A DNA stretch of 64,000 nucleotides from Sipunculus nudus (Eukaryota > Annelida > Sipuncula > Golfingiida > Sipunculidae), in contig CM049322.1 in NCBI GenBank assembly GCA_026874595.1, forward strand, positions 21,340,400-21,404,399. The letters run 5' to 3'. Numbering within the stretch: position 1 is the first letter of the stretch; each line of letters starts with the position of its first letter. Positions 34,330 through 44,939 of the stretch are shown here, in pieces. Both the position numbers and the translations under genes were made by a program. The notes beneath the pieces are model-generated. The model did no database searches. It was not told the DNA's origin and worked only from the letters and a program-made list of their open reading frames with translations.

Positions 34330-34560
34330 CTTATGCCCTCACACGGGCAGATCCAAGATTTAATAAAGGAGGGGTCCACGCCAGGACTAATGGCAAAACC
34401 TAAAAAAGGTCCTCAGGTCCAGAAAAGAGTGGGGGAGGGGGATTTCCAGGACACAAAACTTGGGCTTAAACCCTTAAAAATAGTTGTGGCGACTGGTAAA
34501 GGGGGGTCCGGACCTCCTGGACCCCCCCCCCCCCCGGATTCTGCCATACCCTTAAGAAAA
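34330..34560 (+). repeat. GC-rich interspersed repeat with GGGGTCCGGACC core
   Basis: Compositional island with GATCCAAGATTTAATAAAGG, then GGGGGTCCGGACC, and a 15-base C run (34523-34537). Such purine-rich GGGTCCGGACC blocks look like a dispersed repeat family. The overlapping open frames on both strands are not genes. Confidence 0.45.
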
Positions 34561-37500
34561 ATACTCCCTATATAGAATACGTTAACAACAATAATGTTAT
34601 GTCGGTAACTGAATACAGCAGGAACTGCCAGCTCCAAGTCCTGTGGTAATATTGATCATGGGACTGGTATTTTGTTTGTAAGTTATAGATTGTCCTAACT
34701 TGTGCAAGCCAAAAAATTATAACTCCCGAAGTTTCATTCCATGGCTTATTCATTGGAGATGATCAAAAGATGGCTAAATAAGTATAAGGTGTGCTGAATT
34801 ATTATAAGATTACTTTATTTTAACTTTGCTGATCACAAGTGTCTGTATTCATAATGTACCCAGCATATTGATCCCATGACTGGTATGTTAGTGTTAGTGT
34901 TAGTTGCAAGTATCGCAACTTATGCTTACTTGAGTCAAAATGATCTTTTTCAGTTCTCCCTACTCAAGTCAGGAAATAAAAAAATAGATTTTATGTGAGG
35001 GATAGGGTTACCTTAGCGTAGTTAAACTTATATTCGCTTATTGTTGTATTTGATATTTGATTTTACCTACAATTTGTTATTGTGCTTTACCATACATTGA
35101 TCATGTGATTTTTACGAGTATATAAACTACAGATGGCAACATTTATGTTAACCTTTCTTCTGCTAGCAAAATCGGTACATTTTTAGGGTTTTTTTAATGG
35201 TAAGAAAATTTAATCTATATGTAACTAACCGATTATGATGGACTAGAAATGGTATTTCTTAGCACTCTCTATTTTTCCATCATTATTCGCCATTATATAC
35301 AAAGATAATGCAAGAAATTTAAGTTTCTTTTTGTGAATGACAGACTGCAATTATATCAGTGTGATATATATCAAGGCTCACTAGTAATCACTGGACGTGG
35401 GATTTTCAGACGTTGTGTATACAGGTTCTCTTAAATTCTCCTTAGTATATCTATAGATAAGAATTATATCACTGACCAATATATAGATTCAGCTGAGCAT
35501 TATGACCAGTGGGGCACTTAGTAAAGTTAAACATTGAAAAATCAATAGAAGAGGTATAAAGACTCCTTAAAGAATTGTTTGTTACATTGATTATTTCACA
35601 ATTAGGCCCTTGTGTAATATGAGCTTTCATATTCCAAAATAAAACTATCTGAGTAATATTCAATTTTAAAGGGAAAATAAGCAATATCAGTTTATAAGTT
35701 CATAATCATATAAATATGCAATCGCTTTCTGACAGAAAAACATCAGATCTGATGAGTTCTATTTTGCATGGTTGGAAAGATAACATCAAGTGGAATATGA
35801 AAATCATTTCGTCATTTTTTTATTTTGGATTATCACAGGGGCTTTTATAAGTCTGTTATATCTTATAGTTATTTCAAGCCTGGCTACCTTGCCAAATGAA
35901 GTCATAGGAATGTTAGCACTTCCAAGGAATTAAAATAGAAATCACCAGAAGAATGACAAATTAGTTATTTTCTTGTTTATTATCATGTGTGTTTCTAGTG
36001 AAATGTTAAATTAAAGAAAATAATATGAAAACAAAACATTTAGAATATGCATCTCCATTTTATAATCTTCCAATCCGGTAAAGTTAATTGACACACTGGA
36101 CTGCTAGAGTTTTGTTTGAGACATAATCCCTGAACTCCTGTGTCAAAGCAGGTTAGAATTAAATTAGATTCGTTAAAAAACTGATTTGATTAATTTGGGT
36201 TTATCACTAGCATTTACTAGACTTTGTATTAACATAAAACCAGGACAGGATGAGTCCTCGCATTACTGGCAATATAGCAACCTGGTATACATTCATGTTA
36301 CAATTCTGTTTGCCCCATGGTTCAAATAAATGTCTAGTTTCCGTTACAGAAAGTGGTATTTATTAAGAAATCTCTCTTGTAAGAAATGAACAGTATAAAC
36401 AGAGGCAACCCAGAATGATGCAAGTTTGTAGGAAATATTTGCTTGGAAATATTTCAGCAGACAATTAACAAAGCCCTCTCTCAGCCGAAGGCTCTTTTAT
36501 ATTTCGTGTAAGAAAGCGAATTTGGCCAAAAGGGCAGATATGGCGGCCTAGTTTGTACGATATCACAAGTGACTTAGGCACCAAAACAACAAAAACATAC
36601 AAATTTAAATATATTGCTCAAAATGACTGGTCGCCCTTTTCTTTTTTTCAACCGGAGACATGCAAAAACATATATTTAAACAACTAAACGAGTACCCGTG
36701 CCTGCATACATGTCTTGCGTGACATTCGGCTTGTAACATCCAAGTTTTAGTCTATATATCAGCCCCCCGATTACAGCTGAGTGGAATAATTGGGAAGATT
36801 AACCAATCAGGGTTGGATAAGTGCATTTGTATGCGACACAAAAGTACTAAAAAACACCAACCAGGCATTAATTGTTTCTGCAGACAGTTGGTGGCAATGG
36901 GCAATATATTCGGCTAATTTAAGGACGGAATAACACCTTTCTTTGGCCACGCCCAAATCCACAAATTGTAGTTGGATGCCAGACATGTTTTTTTTTAAGC
37001 TAAAAGACTTCAGACTTCATTAGTCACTAAATAAAAAAACAAACTGGTCACGCTTGGTCTAATCAGATATACACCTTGTGTTTTTTTTTAATAAATTAGC
37101 TAAAATTATACAAATTGCTATGATACAGGGTGAGGAAAAGTATTCATATTTTTGGAATTTGGAAAGCAATATACATGAATAAAACACCAGATGAAAGCTA
37201 TTAATGTCTACAATCAACTGACATCAAACTTGTATAATAAAATGTTATAACTAAATAATATATATATATAACAGTATGTACCACAGAATTGCAATTTGGG
37301 TGCAAAAATATAAATACTTTCTAGCATTTCATTAATATCTCTTAAAGTTGGCAGGGCCTAGGTGTGAATAACACTGTTAACTTAGTATTAAAATGAGGAA
37401 TGTTGGTCAAACTTTGTGGGATTAATTTTTAACTCATATGGCCATATATTTGACTTTTGAAAACTTAATTATCTTCACACATTATTTTATTATGAAATGT

Positions 37501-37689
37501 TACTTTTATATAACACTTACCATAGGCCTATTTGTTCCCTTGGTGCATCACTAAATGGTTTAGCTCATGTCCATTATTCTATATACAGAGTTTCATTTTA
37601 GCAGGGCCATTTTCTCATAGCTTTTCTAATCATGATAATATACATGAAAAACCAAAAGAAATGAAAATATTTTGCAGTTACTAATATTT
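34561..37689. other. Non-coding AT-rich DNA
   Basis: No exon was supported. A strong acceptor TTAACCTTTCTTCTGCTAG (35147-35165) is followed by 33 bases in an open frame and GTAAGA, a possible microexon but without other support. The rest is unique-looking AT-rich sequence. Confidence 0.4.
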
Positions 37690-37733
37690 TCCAAAATTTA
37701 GCTGAGCGATGTGACCCATGGGTCCCTTGTTTA
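37690..37733 (+). repeat. 3' end of an array-type (Helitron-like) repeat
   Basis: It reads TTTAGCTGAGCGATGTGACC then CATGGGTCCCTTGTTTA, matching the 3' ends at 44325-44357 and 63950-63988. This terminus defines the interspersed family discussed at 42.58-44.36 kb. The body to the left is not recognisable. Confidence 0.6.
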
Positions 37734-37861
37734 GACCAAGTCAGTCAGGGCATCTCCTGATTGGCACGTGGTGTGGCTCCACGCAGTACACGGCCCAATG
37801 CAGTGTGTTTATGTTGACACCTGCAATTGCACCTGATTCACTGTTTTTAACACTTGTTTAC

Positions 37862-37953
37862 AGAAGTAACCAAACGGTTACAAGGCAATAGTTTGGCAGG
37901 TAAAGATCTCTTTTCAAGGGAAGAAGCTATTTTTTATGTTAACATGCTTTATA
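37862..37953 (+). CDS. Unrecognised candidate exon
   Basis: Acceptor AACACTTGTTTACAG is followed by a frame reading VTKRLQGNSLAGKDLFSREE then AIFYVNMLY, ending at TATAG|GTGATT. Only one phase is open (needs one base from the previous exon). The residue composition is protein-like and distinct from the AT-rich frames around it. I do not recognise the family. It could be a downstream exon of the gene that starts at 32.4 kb. Confidence 0.28.
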
Positions 37954-39250
37954 GGTGATTGGTCCAACATTGAAGCATTATACCTGTTGCATTATGGTTG
38001 TGGCCTGGCTTATTTTGCCCTAGTGGGGAGACTTGTGTTTCAGTGCAATCGTCTGTTGTCCCCATCACAGGAATCAGGCATGGCCAAATTTCAAATTTTA
38101 AGTTACCCATTTTCAGGTTACCTAATTTTGAAATTTGGTAACCCATTTTGTTTCGGTAACCCATTCCATGTTTCAGATCACATCGACTCGGTACATTCAA
38201 CTTACTAAACTCAAACATGCAATATGTAATTGAACCAGGGATTGTTAGTAACTTAAAGTTGGCAATGAAGATTCAATTAAAAAACTTTGTTTTTAAACAG
38301 TTTATTCAATGAACCGTCAACAGGGCAGAAACATTCCTTCAATTGCCTGAAGTAAGCATATAGTGGGGTTTTCTGACATAACATGTAATAGTACCCACCC
38401 CATGTGTGTAACTCTTATGCTTACTGATGATGTAGCAGCTGTTGTTGTTAAAAACTAAAAAGAGCACTGTAAAACGTGTGAACCAACTTGTAAAAGCAAA
38501 TAAAAAAGATGAAAGCTGGCTCTCCTGTGCCTTACATATTTGTGAACGTGCTGAAAATTAAGACTATTATCTGTTCTTTTTTTCTATTTAATTATAAATA
38601 AAGTTCATTTGAGGACCAACTAATTTAAATGTTTTGCCTTTTGATTACTGTTTGCATGCATTTTTGTTGTCTCAATTTGAAATACAGAATGTTAACAACA
38701 TATTCTGTGTTTAATAAAATCAAAGGTTCAATGGTTTTCATTGAAATTGTTGTACCAATTGATAAACTTTTCTCTCTGATTTGTTATTTGGAAATAATGA
38801 TGTCGGCCAGTGGGGCACGTTTTGTCAAAGCGACTTGTCAGTGTCCAAATGTCCCGAAAACTGATAATCCAAATATGATAGTTGATATATTTGCTAATTT
38901 TCAAGATTATAAAACAATTCTATTCCATATATAATCATGTCTAAAAAGTTTGTTTGTTGGTACAATAACCTTTGGTTATGTTAAATGCATAATGTGTTTA
39001 TAGCCACACCATACCAGTTTGTTTTTCAAATCAGTGTTAAATCCATTTAATATTGATCTTCTGTAAAAATTGTTTAACCTTTACCTACCGATAATCAGGA
39101 ATAATTGGTTGTAAGATATATTACCTTCCAGACAATATAGTGAAGGGTACATAGGGACATCAATATAGTGGTGCCCCCCTCCTCAACTTTTTTGCAAGAG
39201 GGGGATGGTCAATGTAATCCTCCTCTCCCCACCACACTATTCAGAGAATT
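37954..39250. other. Non-coding DNA; small inverted repeat; open frame of unknown nature
   Basis: An inverted repeat CCAAATTTCAAATTTTAAG (near 38083) pairs with CTAATTTTGAAATTTGG (38121-38138). The plus-strand frame at 38629-38934 (101 codons, with SGARFVKATCQCPNVPKTDN) has an acceptor-like tract before it but no family signature and no nearby AATAAA. I leave it unassigned. Confidence 0.35.
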
Positions 39251-39251
39251 A

Positions 39252-39286
<35 letters not shown>

Positions 39287-39310
39287 ATATATATATATAT
39301 ATATATATAT
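39251..39310. repeat. (ATCT)n followed by (TA)n
   Basis: About ten ATCT repeats run into alternating TA. Compound microsatellite. Confidence 0.95.
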
Positions 39311-39376
39311 TGCAAATGATATATATTAACAAATAGAATTAAAGACTGGTTCCATTTATGAGTTTACTATGAAATG

Positions 39377-40817
39377 CAGGGTTGGGGCCAGGTACTTGTA
39401 CCTGTACCTGGATGTGTACCTAGGTACACAGTTCAGATATAATTATACAAATGTGATACTAGAAATGGACACCAGCCTTGGTCAGTTACATGTACAAAAC
39501 TTTCACGTGTGACTGTCAGAGCAGTTAAATACTAGTATCTTAGGCATGTCTCAGGCATTCAACCCTGCTGCCTTTGTAGCTGGCTATGCAGACAAGCTGG
39601 TCAAGCTTCAGCCTATAAACAAGAAGTTCATTGTGGTTTAATCAGCCCAAGTATATGGCAATTAACAAAGGATAGGAACAGTACTGCCTACATTCTCCAT
39701 TTAGTTGTCTAATATGTCACAGAACAGGGTTGGTGCCAGGACCTTGTACATAGGTACACAAATCACAGTTATGTGAATTATACAGCTAGGTAATGATATT
39801 GGCAAGGGACATCAGGTTTGGCCAGGTTAGTGTACTGAACTGTCTCCCCTGTCATGGCTGTTATCTTAACCAGGCGGGGTAATTACTGAGCTTTCATCCC
39901 TGCAGCCTTTTACATTGAGTGGGCCAGAGCTGGCCTGGCTACCTCCAGCATCCACAGTTCATAGTGACATCAGATATAAAGGGTACAGACCAAAGGATAT
40001 GGACATTGTTGTTTACATGCCCCAAGTAAGATACCTGTTGTCTAATATACAAAGAATTTTGGTGAAGGATAAATGAAGAAGTGATGATACATATTATATA
40101 ACTGAACTCTCAACATATGCCAAAATAGCAGAACATTCCATTTTATAGGAAAAAACTGTCCCTGCTCAAGCATCAAATGCAGGTGCTCTTTATTTGTAAA
40201 ACATTCATCAGTATGACCTACTGCAATTACATGTTTATTGTTACTTCTTATTATGTATAGATTATTGTCATGAAGTTAGTATAGGTAATATTTATTGTAA
40301 GATTTTCTCTTTTAGTTCAGCAATTAAGCCTCATTATTTTAAGTGTGTCATGCTTTTAGATATTTTGACTTTAAAACAAAACTCTGAAACTCAAAACTTG
40401 ATATAAAATATACATCATATTTTAGTATATGAATGAAAGTTTTATATTTCTGTATTAATATCTTTATAAACTTTATCATCTTTATTCATTTATCACATTT
40501 ACTAAAGGCAATCCTATTCATTTGCCAGGCCTGATTTTTTTTTATGACATAGCAGGAGGTCATTTTTTAAAAACTTTTTAATGATATATTCTGCCATTCT
40601 ATTATAATTATTTCACCTAGATTAAATTTATGCAATTATCATTAGTTCAAATGTCTTTAAAATGTACCTGTACCTGTACCTAGGAACTTTCTATAGTACT
40701 TGTATCTATAGGTACCCTACAAAAAGGCTGTACCTGTACCTGGACCTGTACCTGACCATTGCACGAGTCCCAGTACCTGTACCTAGTTACTGTCACATGT
40801 ACCTATCCCCAACCCTG
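39377..40817. mobile_element. Non-autonomous hAT-like element with 8-bp target duplication
   Basis: The left end reads CAGGGTTGGGGCCAGGTAC. The right end on the minus strand reads CAGGGTTGGGGATAGGTAC, so the terminal inverted repeats are well kept. Flanks are ATGAAATG (39369-39376) and ATGAAATA (40818-40825), a 7-of-8 match. CAG-start ends and 8-bp duplications are hAT hallmarks. Inside, 39377-39720 and 39727-40050 are homologous direct copies, each starting with the same end sequence, and GTACCTGTACCTG clusters occupy both sub-terminal zones, like hAT sub-terminal repeats. No transposase frame is present. Confidence 0.75.
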
Positions 40818-40967
40818 ATGAAATAAAATATCTAAACCTGATTTAAAATTAATTTTTGCATGAAACATTATACCTTTTTTTCTATAATATTGTAAATTAT
40901 TGTAATATATTTGAAATGTGATAAAGTATGTATATTTGAAATATGCCATATGAAAGGTATAAATTTG

Positions 40968-41067
40968 TTACAGTCAATTAATAAAATCAGACAATTTGTA
41001 AATTGTCTGAACTTTTCAGGTAGTTTATAAATTACCTGGTTCACTCAGGCAATTCATTAAATGATTG
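40968..41067 (+). repeat. Dispersed block matching 9180-9278
   Basis: Ordered shared words TTACAGTCAAT, GTAAATTG, CTGAA, TCACTC, GGCAATT. See the entry at 8780-9278. Confidence 0.55.
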
Positions 41068-42059
41068 AAATTTTCAGGTATTTTACAAATATTTGAAATA
41101 TTGGTCAGTTTATTTGACACATTTACTGAAATGTAAAAAGAATGGAAATACTATTGTTGTGTAATAAAAAAGGTTTAACTGATAAATCATTTATTTAATA
41201 TACCAGAGTCTTAAAAAAATTGATTTTTTACATAATATCATTACATATTTTATTGTTTCATATAATCAAAGCGTCCATTTGGCTTAATTCTGGTTCTTGA
41301 GAAATGATCCTGTAATTATATGAGATCTTAATAATATACTTTCTCAGGGGTGCAATGCACTTTCCCTCTGTCAGAGAATTGTTCCCATCCCTCAGTGTGG
41401 GAATATTGTCACAATTATTTTTAGAAATTTCCTAATTTCAAAATTTATTGTAGATGCAATTTTATACATATTAACAGGAAATGTTCTCGATACAGGAACA
41501 AACAACATATGAACATATTTACTAAGCTGTTAGTTGGATAGCCTTGTATCACTATGTGTGGCAAATTACCTTTGGTATTTTCAGGTTTTAACAGTAACAT
41601 TCAATAAGCTTATTGTAATATTCCAAAGTTAAAGTTGTGGGATACGATGGTTTTAGCACAGTCCTGCTGCTGCCCCAGTAAAATCTTGTGAGTGAGATAA
41701 CTCAAAATATATTTCATGTGTAAATAACAATATTTACATGTGTATAGATAAGGGTATGATGGTGAAACCTATTTAAAATGGTGTCATGACTTTCACTAGG
41801 AGAGTGACCTAACTTGACTTTGCAGAAAATCATACAAATTCTTAAATATTTCAAGAAGGCTTGCATAGATTGGTCCAAAAATTGAGAATTGGATATCTGT
41901 GTCATGTACCAGAAACACTTTGCAGCACCTATTATCCTTTCTTGTTTTTGTGCCTTGTAATTGTCCATTTTTGCCACTAGACAGTAGAATGAGCATGATA
42001 AGTCAAAAAGGAATGAACAGATTTCTTTCATATCATGCACATACAAAGTGATCTGTGTT
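41068..42059. other. Non-coding DNA
   Basis: AT-rich, no exon recognised. The minus-strand open frames at 41714-42046 overlap sequence that looks like a dispersed repeat (ATCATACAAATTCTTAAATA) and have no motif. Confidence 0.45.
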
Positions 42060-42480
42060 ATGATGAAATCTATTTAATCTTTTTAGGTCTTAGGTCAAGG
42101 TCACAGGACTCGCATAAAAAAATTTTGTGGATTGATTTTAAGCCAAACCTTTCATCCCAGACCTTCCATCTTGCATATGTAGCTTCAAAAATTTGTTTTG
42201 GGATGATAATTCCAGCTTGGATTAATATATGGATTTCATACTTGACTTCGGATAACTCCAGTTTGGATAGATAATTTGATATATGTGTTTCAAACTTGAC
42301 ATATATGGCCCACCACTAAAGCAAGAACCCTATTGATTTTGAGATCAAACATCAAGGTCACAGGGCCCACACCTTGTAGTCCACACAACAAGATCATGGA
42401 TGCATTTCATGCAAACATTTTCATCTCAGACCTTCAATCTTGCAAATCTAGCTGACCTCGAGAAGAAGAAGCAAGGTTGG
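42060..42480 (+). repeat. Two to three copies of a diverged repeat (CATCCCAGACCTTCCATCTTG)
   Basis: CATCCCAGACCTTCCATCTT at about 42150 recurs as CATCTCAGACCTTCAATCTT at about 42422. Surrounding AGGTCACAGGxC words also repeat. A T run at 42488-42507 ends the block. Confidence 0.6.
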
Positions 42481-42577
42481 ACATTTTTTTTTTTTTTTTT
42501 TTTTTTTACATTTTTTCTTTAAATTTACTTATTGGTTTGAATCAACTGATGATAAATTATATATTTTCCTCAATTTT

Positions 42578-44360
42578 TAGCTAATCTGACTGTAAGTCAT
42601 CTGAGCTTTAGCGATCACCCTTTGTCCGGTGTCTATCCGGCCGTCCAGCTGTCCGTCCGTTATCAGGGCACAAATCGTAACCCTAAGACCTTAAAACTTC
42701 TAAGCTACATCCAGGGAGTTACTAGGAAAATCTCCATGGAAACCTGTGATGGTGACCTATATTTTGTGACGTAAAGGCTGAAAACATGATTTTGAGCACC
42801 CAGACAGTCAGACGGGGCAAAAATTGTATCCATCTAGACTGGAACCCTCTAACAAGACATTTAGGGAGGTCCTAGGAAACCTGAACTTAGGTCACTGTGA
42901 CCTATATTCTGTGTTCTATAGGAAAAAGATGTCATTTGAACACTGTGAATGTCAGATGGGGACAAATCGTACCTGTTAGGCCTAGAATCTTCTAAAACAA
43001 TATCCGGAGAGGTTCTTGGCAAATATCCTTGTAATCCTGAAATTAGTTCATGGTGATCTATATTATGTGACCTACGGCCCGAAAACATGATTTTGAGCAT
43101 CCTGAATGTCAGATGGGCACAAATCATATCTGTTAGGTTTAGAATCTTCTAACACAATATCTTTGGAGGTTCTAGGCAAATATCCTTGAAATCCTTAAAT
43201 TAGGTCATGGTGACCTCCATTTCGACCTAAAGGCCAAAAACAGGATTTTAAGGACCCAGAAAGTCGGACAAGGAACAATTTATATCTGTTAGAATCTTCT
43301 AATGAAACATTCTGAGGCATCCTTGGCAAATGTCCTTCAAAACCTGATATTAGGTCACCATAACCTAAATTTTGTGACCTATAGGGAAAGATGTCATATA
43401 AGCACCCAGATAGTCAGACAGTGCACAAATTGTATCCATTAGGCCTAGAATCTTCTAACATAGTATTTAGAGAGTTCCTAGACAAATGTCCTTGGAAACC
43501 TGAAAGTAGGTTATGGTGACCTATATTCTGTGACCTATTGGCTGGAAATGGTTTGGGGCACCCAGACAGTTAGACGAGGCACAAATTGTGTTCATTAGGC
43601 CTGAAATCTACTAACGTAACATTCATGTAGGTCCTAGGCAAATGTCCTAGGAAACCTAAAATTAGGTCACTGAAACCTATATTTTATGAACCTATGAACC
43701 AAAAACATGATTTTGAGCACCCAGACACTCAGACTGGGCACAAATTGTATCCATCAGTCTTAGAACCTCCTAACATAAAATTCAGGGAGGTCCTAGGCAA
43801 ATGTCCTTGGAAACCTGAAATTAGATCATGGTGAACTATATTTTGCAACCTATAGGAAAAAGATGTCATATGAGCACCATGAATGTCAGATAGGCACAAA
43901 TCATGTGTGTTAAGTCTAGAATCTTCTAACACAAAAGCCAGGAGGGTTCTACTGGCCAGGAGCATGATTTTGAGCAGTCAGACAGGGCACAAATTGTATT
44001 CATTAGTCCTAGACTCTTCTAACATGACATTCGGGGAAGTCCTTGGCAATTCTCCTTGGAAACCTGAAATTGGGTCAAAGTGACCTATATTCTGTGAGCT
44101 ATGGACCAGAAACATGATTTTGAGCACCCAGACAGACAGGGTACAAATTGTATCCATTTTCCTTGGAACCCTCTATTGTTAAGTCCAGGGGGGGTCCCGG
44201 GCAGGTCTCCTATGAATTCTGTGTTTTTATTTTCTGTCCATTTTTCAACATAGTAACATCAGCCATAGACTATTCTCACAGACAATATATAACATTAATA
44301 AAAGAAATGAGCACCCAGTCAAATTTAGCTGAGAGTCATGTCTGGTGGGCCACTTGTTAT
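42578..44360 (+). mobile_element. Array-bearing interspersed element, ~155-bp unit, about ten copies
   Basis: The layout is a degenerate 5' hairpin (AGCTAATCTGA / TCATCTGAGCT), a GTCCGTCCG-like block (42640-42660), a central array, and a 3' end AGCTGAGAGTCATGTC..GGGCCACTTGTT. Array landmarks (CTAGAATCTTCTAAC and GGCACAAATTGTATCC) recur near 42841, 42982, 43139, 43292, 43445, 43600, 43759, 43917, 44008 and 44160. Spacing is ~155 bp with one ~91-bp truncated unit. The layout matches the element at 52.54 kb although the core sequences differ. No protein is encoded. Confidence 0.75.
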
Positions 44361-44399
44361 ACACCCATCATATGATGATAGTATTTTGGTATATCAACC

Positions 44400-44860
44400 G
44401 TCCAATAAATTTTAGTGTCGCCACAATAACTTACTGGTGCTTTGATGGATTTTCGTGAAACTCATCATATAACTACTTGCCAAAAGATTTTCTCACCCAA
44501 GTTCTATTATGGGCAACAGCCACACATATTGAATAAGGTCAGGGGTCACTTGAGTTCTTTGTTGTGTCACTGTGTTAACTTACAAAGATTTTGATAAAAC
44601 TCATAAGAAAATGTTAATCAATAAAAATAACCTGCTTAAGTTTAATTTCCAGTGAAATCCATGCATAATTAATGAGGTCAGAGGTCATCGCACTTTGGAG
44701 GCACCTTGGCACTTACCAAATATCCTATGGATTTTCATGAAACTCATACATATTTTACCAATATATTTTCTCATCTAATTTCATTCTCCTCAAATTTCAT
44801 GCATGTACATATATGTTTAATGAGGTCAAAGGATTTAATTGACACTTTTTGCACAGATTA
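44400..44860 (+). repeat. ~175-bp tandem repeat, three diverged copies
   Basis: Landmarks GATGGATTTTCGTGAAACTC (44443), AAGATTTTGATAAAACTC and TATGGATTTTCATGAAACTC (44725), each followed by an ATTGAATAAGGTCAGGGGTC-like stretch. Confidence 0.7.
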
Positions 44861-44939
44861 TTATGATGGATATAAAAATTATTTTAGTGAGTAGTAATAA
44901 GACTAAGTAGTATATAAGGAAATATAAACAGAAAGTTTT

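Noticed and set aside
38629-38934. 101-codon plus-strand frame as a gene
   Set aside because: Composition is partly protein-like, but there is no recognised motif, no poly(A) signal nearby and no linked exon; kept only as an unassigned note.
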